NCBI GenBank assembly: GCA_030539815.1
Contig: JAUNXM010000104.1
Coordinates: 1-7,086, forward strand
DNA length: 7,086 nt
Direction: 5' to 3'
Origin: Methanobacterium sp.
Lineage (GTDB): Archaea; Methanobacteriota; Methanobacteria; Methanobacteriales; Methanobacteriaceae
In this document: positions 1-6,043 of the stretch, one piece after another
Layout of the letters: every line of letters starts with the position of its first letter
Position numbering within the stretch: position 1 is the stretch's first letter
Notes under the pieces: generated by a model
The model's input: the letters and a program-made list of their open reading frames with translations, nothing else
What the model was told of the DNA's origin: nothing
The model's database searches: none
Program-made: the position numbers and the translations under genes

Positions 1-928
1 CTTTTTTAAGACATTGTATGTCCAAATTTTTAATCTCTAAACATACCCCTGGTTGGTTCATACGATCGTAACGGGGGCAAGTGCTGATCAGCCCTCCACC
101 TTCCACCCTAAGGGATGATCGTAGGGAATGGCCAAACTTTTTGGGGTTATCATGGGGAATCGCAATGTTAATTCCCCTTTTATCAGGGTGTAAAACAGTA
201 TCAATTCTTTTTTTCAGAAATTCACAAGCAGCAATTGTTTTAGTCAAATTCAGAGGTGCTTTTTTAATTTCTTCTACCAGGCCGGCACAGGTCACAGGGC
301 TACTTTGCAGGGTTTTAAAAATAAAGCCAGAATCTTTAAAAATTTCAGGATCATTAAAGGATATAAAACCACCGTTACCTAAGTTAACTATCTTGGGAGA
401 TCCAGTGGAGGCCACAATGATATGGGAATGATCACCGCAGGCCAGATTTTTTTCAGGGTCTCCCACTGAACCAGAAGCATCCTCCACTAAAATTGCCCCA
501 TTATCTTCACAGATTTCATAGATTTCCTTCACTGGTTGTTCAACCATGTAACCAGCGAAACTGGTTATGAAAAGAGATTCAGGGTTTTTGATTTTTAAAT
601 GTTCTTCCAGTGTCTCCGGTTGGATAACTCCCATCACTGTGGGTATATAAACAACTTCAAGCCTGTAAAATCTGGCTATTTTCTTAAATCCGCTCCATCC
701 TCCTTGATCTGGAACCATAATTGGCCCCTTCATGGCACTCATGGCTGCCATAATAGCGGAATTACCACTACCAAGTACCCTGGCATGATCATGCCCAGTA
801 ATCTTTTCTATGCTGTTTTCAGCAGTTTTTTTATACTCATTAATTTTGGTACGATTCCCAAGCTCTATAGAAGCTTCACACATAGCTTTTCTGGCTTCTA
901 TCGTTGGTTTTTTAAATAAAAGTTCCAT
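1..928 (-). CDS. DegT/DnrJ/EryC1-like PLP-dependent enzyme, 3' end cut by window
   Basis: The frame is open from the ATG at 928-926 to the window edge (309 codons, no stop). The protein reads as a fold-type I pyridoxal-phosphate enzyme nearest the DegT/DnrJ/EryC1/StrS group. Visible landmarks are [17 protein letters not shown] (residues 43-59), the phosphate-side SGN replacing the usual [13 protein letters not shown] (148-157), where Asp150 should contact the pyridine nitrogen; and [16 protein letters not shown] (174-189), where Lys179 is the expected Schiff-base lysine. The start is firm: an in-frame TAA lies directly upstream (931-929), and a GTGAT ribosome-binding element is at 936-932. 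Family members usually act as sugar or amino-acid-type aminotransferases, but the substrate cannot be read from sequence. The C terminus is missing only because of the window edge. It lies 181 bp downstream of nreA on the same strand with no clear terminator between. The family call is confident; the reaction is not. Confidence 0.85.
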   Translation of the reverse strand, partial: MELLFKKPTIEARKAMCEASIELGNRTKINEYKKTAENSIEKITGHDHARVLGSGNSAIMAAMSAMKGPIMVPDQGGWSGFKKIARFYRLEVVYIPTVMGVIQPETLEEHLKIKNPESLFITSFAGYMVEQPVKEIYEICEDNGAILVEDASGSVGDPEKNLACGDHSHIIVASTGSPKIVNLGNGGFISFNDPEIFKDSGFIFKTLQSSPVTCAGLVEEIKKAPLNLTKTIAACEFLKKRIDTVLHPDKRGINIAIPHDNPKKFGHSLRSSLRVEGGGLISTCPRYDRMNQPGVCLEIKNLDIQCLKK

Positions 929-950
929 TTAATCACTTAAATGTTAAATA

Positions 951-1066
951 TTTTAATATAATTTATTAATTTCAATTTTTTTCAACTGGATTTTATTATT
1001 TTCAATCATTCAAATCCATATCTCATACTGGATTCAACCATAAATAAATCTTAATTTTATAAATTC
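951..1066 (-). promoter_or_regulatory. candidate promoter region of the DegT-like gene
   Basis: Two TATA-like elements face the PLP gene. TTATATTAAAA at 961-951 would place the start of transcription about 25 bases downstream, almost at the ATG, leaving little or no leader. TTTATAAAA at 1063-1055, preceded by a purine-rich BRE-like GAGAA, would give a leader of about 105 bases. Between them TTGAAA occurs at 975-970, 985-980 and 1005-1000, in 10- and 20-base register. In such A+T-rich DNA these are candidates only, and read-through from nreA is an alternative. Confidence 0.3.
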
Positions 1067-1109
1067 TCTTTTATTATAATTTATTATAGAACTTCTTAAT
1101 ATTGTATCG

Positions 1110-2276
1110 TCATGATTTAAAGTAAGAATCAAGGGTGGTCTGTCTCGAGCGGATAATATCCTGAAGTAGATCACTTCTTTTTATGAAACTATTAATGGGC
1201 AGTTTCAAACGGGTGTCAATGTAGGCAAGAGCACTTTTCATATCCTCAAATTCTAGATAAGGTTGTTCCATTGCGTTTCTAACGTTTTCTCGGACATTAA
1301 ATACACCAAGGGGCACGTATCCTGAGTAAGCCTCCCTAAGCACAATAACTCCTGCCTGGCGTTTTTTCTGGGCCAACGCTTCTAAAACTGCCATTTTGCA
1401 AGTGTAATAACATCCTCCTACTCGTGAGTATTCTTTTTTACCATTGTAGTTCTCATAATCTGAAAATATTAATTTTTCTTTCCCCAAAACTTCTAGAAAT
1501 GCTTCCATCCATTCATATTGCCAAGTTGTGGGGAGCAGGAGCACTGCATAATAGTTCTGAAGGCTCTGGAACTGGTAAACCCGGTGAACATCCACTGGCT
1601 CGTAGTGTTTAACTTCTTTAAGCAGCTGATCCCCAATAGTACTGTCACAGGCAGTGATGGACCATCTGGTGGGAACAAGTCTTCTGCGTTTATCCACACC
1701 CATTGTGCCCACTGAAAAGGCTTTTTGCATATGTGAAAAAGGCACCTCTTTCCGGTGTAAATCCATAAGTGCCTCCCTGGCCCGGAGATCAGTGTCATAA
1801 TACACCTTTTCCAGTTCACGATCCCAGCGGACGTTATCAATCTCAAACTTCTCTAAAATAGCACTCGGGCCATGTGGGGCCTGATATTCACTAAATGAAA
1901 CGCCCCTTGGTTTTTTCCAGAATTCTGCTGCACTGTCAATGGATCCTGAAGCCAGAGAGATTTCCTGAAGTTTTTCCACCATCCGGTTATCCAGATCGGT
2001 GATTCCAATCATCTTTTTACCCCTAACCAGACTCATACGGTAAGAAATAATATCCTCCTGGCTTTTATTACCTGGAATCCAAGCTTCAGGGGTGTCCATA
2101 ATGGCAGTGTCTCCAGACACTGGCGAGATCATGGGACCTGCATATACTTTAGGATAATTCCAGCTACCTATAAATACCGAGGGTGGTGTGCTTCCCTCCA
2201 ATTCCTTACCCACCTCAACTGAGGGTATCTGGAACTTGGAAGTCAACTTTTTAAGGTAAGTCTTCTTACCCATCAT
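1110..2276 (-). CDS. nreA: archaeal DNA repair protein NreA
   Basis: This is an archaea-specific Nre protein, with the Nre_N (DUF650) and Nre_C (DUF651) regions in series. Numbering from the ATG at 2276 (388 residues), family hallmarks are [13 protein letters not shown] (31-43), [11 protein letters not shown] (198-208), GGCYYTC (287-293), [13 protein letters not shown] (314-326) and a C-terminal PCNA-interacting motif QTTLDSYF (379-386). Haloferax NreA is reported to act with UvrABC in PCNA-dependent repair of mitomycin C damage; the PIP box here fits that role. Start: an ATG at 2297 would add seven residues but has no ribosome-binding element. A near-perfect one, GGAGATGAT, lies inside that extension at 2294-2286, nine bases before the ATG at 2276, so I prefer 2276; an ATG at 2273 is also possible. 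An in-frame TAA at 2303-2301 excludes a longer protein. The N-terminal four-cysteine zinc finger I expect in many Nre proteins is absent. It is probably transcribed from its own promoter. Confidence 0.93.
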   Translation of the reverse strand: MMGKKTYLKKLTSKFQIPSVEVGKELEGSTPPSVFIGSWNYPKVYAGPMISPVSGDTAIMDTPEAWIPGNKSQEDIISYRMSLVRGKKMIGITDLDNRMVEKLQEISLASGSIDSAAEFWKKPRGVSFSEYQAPHGPSAILEKFEIDNVRWDRELEKVYYDTDLRAREALMDLHRKEVPFSHMQKAFSVGTMGVDKRRRLVPTRWSITACDSTIGDQLLKEVKHYEPVDVHRVYQFQSLQNYYAVLLLPTTWQYEWMEAFLEVLGKEKLIFSDYENYNGKKEYSRVGGCYYTCKMAVLEALAQKKRQAGVIVLREAYSGYVPLGVFNVRENVRNAMEQPYLEFEDMKSALAYIDTRLKLPINSFIKRSDLLQDIIRSRQTTLDSYFKS

Positions 2277-2285
2277 AATATTAAA

Positions 2286-2294
2286 ATCATCTCC
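2286..2294 (-). promoter_or_regulatory. Shine-Dalgarno element that decides the nreA start
   Basis: GGAGATGAT matches the archaeal consensus GGAGGTGAT at eight of nine positions. It lies downstream of the first ATG (2297) and nine bases upstream of the ATG at 2276, which argues that 2276 is the real start. Confidence 0.5.
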
Positions 2295-2341
2295 CATTTT
2301 TTAAAAGACTTTAGTCAGCAGATGAGAACTAATAAAACTGA

Positions 2342-2350
2342 CATATAACC
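2342..2350 (-). promoter_or_regulatory. candidate TATA box of nreA
   Basis: GGTTATATG on the minus strand resembles an archaeal TATA element. Transcription would begin near 2320, giving a leader of about 45 bases to the preferred ATG at 2276. A tandem 10-bp repeat lies immediately upstream, which strengthens the case that this is the regulatory region. Confidence 0.45.
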
Positions 2351-2381
2351 CGTTAATCAATAACTTAACCATTAATCAATA
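2347..2381 (-). repeat. tandem direct repeat abutting the nreA TATA box
   Basis: On the minus strand TATTGATTAA occurs perfectly at 2381-2372 and again at 2362-2353, 19 bp apart. The similarity continues into TGGTT and CGGGT, so 13 of 15 positions match. The proximal copy runs into the TATA-like element at 2348-2342. Placement and near two-turn spacing suggest an operator bound by a dimer or by two monomers. No regulator can be named. Confidence 0.5.
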
Positions 2382-2440
2382 TTAAAACTCCCCTAATATC
2401 CGAAAGAATCCATCCTATCAATGGTTTTAATGTCCTTAAG

Positions 2441-2460
2441 CCCACCTGTTATCAGGTGTG
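2441..2460 (-). terminator. hairpin just downstream of msrB
   Basis: CACCTG (2443-2448) and CAGGTG (2453-2458) form a perfect 6-bp stem with a 4-base loop, starting 15 bases after the msrB stop. No U-run follows on the minus strand (the next bases are GGGCTTAAGG), so it may stabilise the mRNA end or be a protein site rather than an intrinsic terminator. Confidence 0.35.
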
Positions 2461-2473
2461 ATCATTTATTTAA

Positions 2474-2944
2474 CTATTCAACCTTTCGCCCTACGAGGTG
2501 GAGTGAAGCAGAATTCATACAATAACGCAGCCCAGTAGGATTTGGACCATCATCAAATACATGGCCCAAGTGGGCTGAGCAACGGGCACACAGAACCTCG
2601 GTACGTTCCATGAACAAGCTATTATCGGTTTGGGTGGTGATGTTTTCACTGGCCACTGGCGTCCAGAAACTGGGCCAACCAGTCCCTGAATCGAACTTGC
2701 TCTGGGAGTCAAACAGATCAGTACCACAGCATACGCACTGGTAAATTCCATCTTCCTGGCAATCATGGTACTTACCGGTGAAAGCCAGTTCAGTTCCCTT
2801 TTTACGGGCAACATCAAACTGTTCAGGGGTTAAAATATCCATCCATTCTTTATCAGTCTTCACAACTCTTTCAACAAGTTTAATTTCCTTGGAACTTACA
2901 AAATAGATGGGTATAACTTCTTTTCCAGGGGTTTCTTTTTTCAT
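2474..2944 (-). CDS. msrB: peptide-methionine (R)-S-oxide reductase MsrB
   Basis: MsrB reduces the R epimer of methionine sulfoxide in proteins in the cytoplasm. From the ATG at 2944 (156 residues) the complete SelR fold is visible: TPEQFDVARKKGTELAFTGKY (39-59), zinc ligands CVCC (Cys70, Cys73) and CARC (Cys119, Cys122), FDSGTGWPSF (84-93), HLGHVFDDGP (125-134), and RYCMNSAS with catalytic Cys142. The position of the usual recycling cysteine (SGCGW) is Thr88, so regeneration must use another thiol; Cys62 or Cys71 are candidates, or thioredoxin acts directly. The first possible start, GTG at 2950, lies inside the ribosome-binding sequence GAGGTG, so ATG at 2944 is preferred. About 25 residues precede the usual family start (near VVKTDKEW), with no signal-peptide character. 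No msrA is fused or adjacent. It sits between separately transcribed genes. Confidence 0.95.
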   Translation of the reverse strand: MKKETPGKEVIPIYFVSSKEIKLVERVVKTDKEWMDILTPEQFDVARKKGTELAFTGKYHDCQEDGIYQCVCCGTDLFDSQSKFDSGTGWPSFWTPVASENITTQTDNSLFMERTEVLCARCSAHLGHVFDDGPNPTGLRYCMNSASLHLVGRKVE

Positions 2945-2953
2945 AGCCACCTC
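2945..2953 (-). promoter_or_regulatory. msrB ribosome binding site, decides the start
   Basis: The minus strand reads GAGGTGGCT directly before ATG at 2944. GAGGTG matches the archaeal anti-Shine-Dalgarno complement, and its GTG should not be taken as the start codon although it is in frame. Confidence 0.7.
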
Positions 2954-3199
2954 AAAATATATGATCCATCAACTGATAAACACAGGATTCTACAAATAAA
3001 ATATGATTATTATTCTATAACTTTAAAGACTTAAATTAAACTAAGCATCAACTATTATTTTAAAATGATTTAACCTATAAATTATAATTATCCCTTAAAT
3101 TATTTTTCATGGCTTTAAAATAGTGGAATTATCAAAAAAAGATTTAATAGTTGAGTGTAGACCCATCCATGGATGAAAACGAAATAAGAAATAAATATC
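2954..3199. other. intergenic region between msrB and the methyltransferase
   Basis: This A+T-rich stretch holds no recognisable gene. It must carry the msrB promoter; TTTTATTT around 3003-2995 on the minus strand is a weak candidate. A U7 run in AATCTTTTTTTGAT (3144-3131, minus strand) could be a second stop for transcription from the methyltransferase. A perfect 12-bp palindrome, CATCCATGGATG, lies at 3164-3175. A 15-codon plus-strand frame at 3169-3216 has no support as a gene. Confidence 0.4.
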
Positions 3200-3225
3200 A
3201 GAAAAAGAGAGAATAGGAATCTATT
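3200..3225 (-). terminator. hairpin plus U-run at the methyltransferase stop
   Basis: On the minus strand AATAG-ATTC-CTATT forms a 5-bp stem beginning in the stop codon, followed at once by CTCTCTTTTTC. This looks like a short intrinsic terminator; a U-rich tract alone is often enough in archaea. Confidence 0.5.
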
Positions 3226-3875
3226 TATCTTTTTTGACCGATATAATAAAATGCATTGGATCTATTACCGTTCATGGTATTGAAAATAGTTTTTTCTAAA
3301 TAAAGTTCTTCATAGTCTTCTGTCAATTTTATAATATGTTCAAGAGTATGATGTCTTAAAACAACACCTTCTGGGAGTTTGAAAACTCCATATATTCCAT
3401 ATTCCTCCTCATATTTTTTGTAACGATTTAAATTTCTTTCATCATTATTCAGGAGAAAATCACTAATACACAAGATTCCATGGTTATTTAAAACCCTTGA
3501 AATTTCCAGAATCATTTTTTGCTGATGTTCGCTTCTGATATTACTGGTTAAAACTCCAATAAGGAGAACTGCATCAAATGAATTATCTGGAAATGGTAGA
3601 TCATCTCCGTTATTCTTAATCAGGTTAAGATCGGGATGCAATTTCAAACCTCTCTTTATCATGCCATTGGAGAAGTCCACACCAGTCAAATTATTAAAAC
3701 CATTCTCGTAAAGCTCATTTAAGGTTCTCCCGTAACCGCAACCCACATCCAGTATATTCATTTCCAGGCTGGTGTATTTTTTAAAGTGTGTCATGGGGAA
3801 AGGGGTGGGGAAATCTTTTTCCTCTGCAATTTCATCCCAATATTTTTCCTGATGAGAAATTTTATTACCAATCAT
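3225..3875 (-). CDS. class I SAM-dependent methyltransferase, substrate unknown
   Basis: This 216-residue cytoplasmic protein has a Rossmann-type methyltransferase domain of the Methyltransf_11/UbiE-like kind. Motif I is NILDVGCGYGRTL (40-52, glycine loop 45-49), the acidic ribose-binding residue is Asp67 in TGVDFSNGM (64-72), and the adenine-side motif is GDDLPFPDNSFDAVLL (90-105), followed by EISRVLNNHGILCISDF (124-140). The C-terminal 75 residues, rich in Tyr, Glu and Lys, probably shape the acceptor pocket but match nothing I can name. The ATG at 3875 follows AAGGTGG (3891-3885) by nine bases, a good ribosome binding site. Neighbours on both sides are more than 250 bp away, so context does not show whether it modifies a small molecule, lipid, protein or RNA. 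The family call is firm; the substrate is not known. Confidence 0.9.
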   Translation of the reverse strand: MIGNKISHQEKYWDEIAEEKDFPTPFPMTHFKKYTSLEMNILDVGCGYGRTLNELYENGFNNLTGVDFSNGMIKRGLKLHPDLNLIKNNGDDLPFPDNSFDAVLLIGVLTSNIRSEHQQKMILEISRVLNNHGILCISDFLLNNDERNLNRYKKYEEEYGIYGVFKLPEGVVLRHHTLEHIIKLTEDYEELYLEKTIFNTMNGNRSNAFYYIGQKR

Positions 3876-3891
3876 ATCATCCAGCCACCTT

Positions 3892-4082
3892 CACTAATAA
3901 CCAATAATTCTATCTAAAAAACATGTTCTTACTTATCAACTTTTCCAATCAAATATTACTACTAATTTTATCAATAGTTGTCAATTAAGAACTTAATTTC
4001 AAACAACTTCATTATTTAATTATTTATCTTATCTTAATTTATTAAAAGCCAAGCATTACGGGTATATGTAATTATAACGCTT
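3892..4082. other. intergenic region upstream of the methyltransferase
   Basis: No gene is seen here. It should include the methyltransferase promoter, but no single TATA element stands out. ATTAC (4055-4059) and GTAAT (4068-4072) form a 5-bp inverted repeat around GGGTATAT, a TATA-like core readable on either strand. On the minus strand it would give a leader of about 165 bases to the methyltransferase; on the plus strand it would point towards the kinase gene in antisense. Confidence 0.3.
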
Positions 4083-4115
4083 AAAAAATTAAATAAAAGA
4101 ATCAGAATCCATTAT
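4083..4115 (-). terminator. U-rich termination region after the kinase gene
   Basis: About 20-50 bases after the kinase stop the minus strand becomes T-rich, with GATTCTGATTCTTTT and then AATTTTTTAAG (T6 at 4088-4083). There is no stable hairpin. It fits an archaeal U-tract terminator. Confidence 0.35.
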
Positions 4116-4134
4116 TTTTACTAATTTGTGGGGG

Positions 4135-5829
4135 TTAAAATCTTTTTTTATATTCCAGTTCTTTGAATTTGATGATGAATGTGGTGCCATGGTTAGTTTG
4201 CATTTTGATTTCACCATCTAACTGATTTACCAGATTTTTTATCAACTGAAACCCCAGGGTCTCTGCCTTTTCAAAATCAGTTTTTTTAGGAATTCCAATA
4301 CCATCATCACTTATCTTTAAAACGAAAGCGTCACCATCCCTCTTCAGATCCACTATGATCTCTCCTTTGCGGTGATTGGGGAATGCATGGTTAACGGAAT
4401 TGGCCACAATTTCATTGATCAGAAGTCCCAGGGGAATGGCGGTTTCCAATTCCATTTTGATTTCTTCAACATTTACTGTAAGTTGTACACGTCCCGGATC
4501 ACCAATATTGGAAGTTAATAGCTCTTTGGTTAGATTCCTAATATATTTGGATAGGTGGATGTGGGAGAAGTCCTGAGAACTGTAAAGCTCTTCATGAATT
4601 AGGGACATGGTTTTAACACGAGTTTGGCTGCTTTTGAAAATCTTTAGATCCCTTTTATCCTTAATATGTTGACTTTGAAGGTTAAGGAGACTGGAAATTA
4701 TTTGCATGTTATTTTTCACCCGGTGGTGGAGTTCCCGCAATAAAAGTTCTTTATCTTCCAGAGATGTTTTCAAATTTTTTTCCGCAGCTTTAAGGGAATT
4801 TATGTCGGTCATGCTGAATACCACTCCATTATACTGATTTTCATCATCGAATAATGGGTTTCCCAATGATTCAACCCAGATGTAACTCCCATCTGCCCTT
4901 CTAAATCTATGTTGCACTTCTCCAGGTAAATAAGAGTTAGTAGCCCCCATAAACGCAGTGCTAACTTTAATCTGATCCTCAGGATGGGTTAAATTAATAA
5001 ATTGAAAAACATTTTCTCCCAGGATTTCACTGGGATCGTACCCCAATATAGTTTTAATGGATGGACTGATGTACTGAAAAGTTCCTTCCGCGTCTATTTG
5101 CCCTACAACATTTAACATATTATCAGTGACCAGACTTAGAAGCCTCTCTCGTTTTTTAAGTTCTTTTCCTGCAACTTTATTCTGCAAAACAACAGAAGCG
5201 ATGTTTAGGATAGGTTCTACAGTGTTGATGTTAAGGGGTTTGCCATTTTTCTTGGTTATTATGTTCACGCTCCCGAACATCTCTCCCTTAAGTGAAAAAC
5301 CCATTACATAAGTTTTATCCACTCCAAAAGCTTTTTCAAGCATATTATATGTCTTTTGAGGCAATTTGCCTGCGGTGATGTAGTATAGGCCATCATCAAC
5401 CTTCTGCAACTTACCATTGGATAGGAAATTCTTTGCTTCTAAATCTAATTTGTCCCTGGGAAAATGGAGATCATTTATTCTCACTCCCGTTAACTTCTCA
5501 GCAAGATCAATCATTCTGCTGGTGGTTCCTATCATTTTATATACTCTTAAACTATCAGACTCTTCATCATAAGTGGAAATGATAATGTAAGCATCTTTAA
5601 CTACTTCTTGAAGTTTTTCAAGGATGTAATCGTATATTTCTGATTCGTTGGGGAGATTTAGTAGTTCCATCACCAGGGGTGATAAAAATTGCAAAGCATC
5701 CTGGAAAGGCTTGTTTTCAGGTTTCATCAAATTAAAATCAGCCATATGGTGTTCTAATTCAGAATATAAATTTCTATATTTCTTTATTTCGTTGATTAAC
5801 TGTTCTTTAGTTTTTTTTTCATCGTTCAT
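4135..5829 (-). CDS. cytoplasmic GAF-PAS-HisKA_2 sensor histidine kinase
   Basis: This 564-residue protein should autophosphorylate a histidine in response to a cytoplasmic signal. Order: a short charged helix or coiled coil (about 1-32), a GAF-like sensor (about 45-218), a PAS domain (about 228-345, with QYISPSIKTILGYDPSEILG and the PAC part HRFRRADGSYIWVE), a linker helix, the HisKA_2 dimerisation helix with H-box ELHHRVKNNMQIISSLLNLQ (phospho-acceptor His369), and an HATPase domain with N-box NEIVANSVNHAF (472-483), G1 box DDGIGIP (508-514) and TLGFQLI (524-530). All catalytic motifs are intact. No transmembrane segment is seen, so ligand or redox sensing in the cytoplasm is likely; the PAS lacks an obvious haem or flavin signature. 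No response regulator or receiver domain is in the window, so it is an orphan here. The ribosome binding site is weak (GATC four bases before ATG). Confidence 0.95.
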   Translation of the reverse strand: MNDEKKTKEQLINEIKKYRNLYSELEHHMADFNLMKPENKPFQDALQFLSPLVMELLNLPNESEIYDYILEKLQEVVKDAYIIISTYDEESDSLRVYKMIGTTSRMIDLAEKLTGVRINDLHFPRDKLDLEAKNFLSNGKLQKVDDGLYYITAGKLPQKTYNMLEKAFGVDKTYVMGFSLKGEMFGSVNIITKKNGKPLNINTVEPILNIASVVLQNKVAGKELKKRERLLSLVTDNMLNVVGQIDAEGTFQYISPSIKTILGYDPSEILGENVFQFINLTHPEDQIKVSTAFMGATNSYLPGEVQHRFRRADGSYIWVESLGNPLFDDENQYNGVVFSMTDINSLKAAEKNLKTSLEDKELLLRELHHRVKNNMQIISSLLNLQSQHIKDKRDLKIFKSSQTRVKTMSLIHEELYSSQDFSHIHLSKYIRNLTKELLTSNIGDPGRVQLTVNVEEIKMELETAIPLGLLINEIVANSVNHAFPNHRKGEIIVDLKRDGDAFVLKISDDGIGIPKKTDFEKAETLGFQLIKNLVNQLDGEIKMQTNHGTTFIIKFKELEYKKRF

Positions 5830-5834
5830 AGATG

Positions 5835-5848
5835 ATCTTCGGGAAGAT
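5835..5848. repeat. short inverted repeat before the kinase start
   Basis: ATCTTC (5835-5840) and GAAGAT (5843-5848) are perfect 6-bp arms around GG. The element lies six bases upstream of the kinase ATG, in its presumed leader, where it could be an operator half-site pair or a small hairpin covering the weak ribosome binding site. Confidence 0.3.
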
Positions 5849-5867
5849 TAGTTAATAAAAATCAATA

Positions 5868-5885
5868 ATAAATTTATATTCCCTA
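5868..5885 (-). promoter_or_regulatory. candidate TATA box of the kinase gene
   Basis: The minus strand has GGGAATATAAATTTATT across this stretch, with TATAAATT at 5878-5871. A start near 5850 would leave a leader of about 20 bases before the ATG at 5829, a normal archaeal geometry. Confidence 0.45.
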
Positions 5886-5991
5886 GATATTATAATTATC
5901 GACTATCTGTGGAGATATTCCTAAAAATAGTTAATTAAATGGATTTGAATAAATCGAATCAGCAATTTATAAGTTAAACATTTCTGAATCT

Positions 5992-5999
5992 AAAAAAAT
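5992..5999 (-). terminator. second U-run after the fusion gene
   Basis: ATTTTTTT on the minus strand, about 45 bases beyond the fusion-gene stop, gives a T7 run and could back up the hairpin terminator just upstream of it. Confidence 0.35.
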
Positions 6000-6017
6000 C
6001 CCGTTTACATACTCTAT

Positions 6018-6043
6018 AAAAATAAGATTAGTATAAAATCTTA
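6018..6043 (-). terminator. hairpin plus U-run directly after the fusion-gene stop
   Basis: TAAGATT (6043-6037) and AATCTTA (6029-6023) on the minus strand make a perfect 7-bp stem with a 7-base loop, beginning at the base after the stop codon. Five T residues follow at 6022-6018. This has the form of a bacterial-type intrinsic terminator and suggests the fusion gene is transcribed alone. Confidence 0.6.

Noticed and set aside
81..431. Plus-strand open frame of 116 codons
   Set aside because: It is antisense to the DegT-like gene, whose minus-strand product has clear PLP-enzyme motifs; the plus-strand translation has no recognisable domain.
599..919. Plus-strand open frame of 106 codons
   Set aside because: It also lies antisense to the DegT-like gene and shows no family signature.
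1493..1846. Minus-strand open frame in another register inside nreA, plus smaller plus-strand frames there
   Set aside because: All overlap conserved Nre motifs in the true frame and have no domain or ribosome binding site of their own.
2385..2472. Possible C/D-box guide RNA in the less A+T-rich part of the nreA-msrB gap
   Set aside because: Only imperfect box-like sequences occur, with wrong spacing and no terminal D box.
2515..2817. Minus-strand open frame of 100 codons inside msrB
   Set aside because: Out of frame with the zinc and catalytic motifs of MsrB; a shadow frame.
3164..3216. 12-bp palindrome CATCCATGGATG and a 15-codon plus-strand frame beginning in it
   Set aside because: One 12-bp palindrome is expected by chance in about 4 kb; the short frame lacks a ribosome binding site and any similarity.
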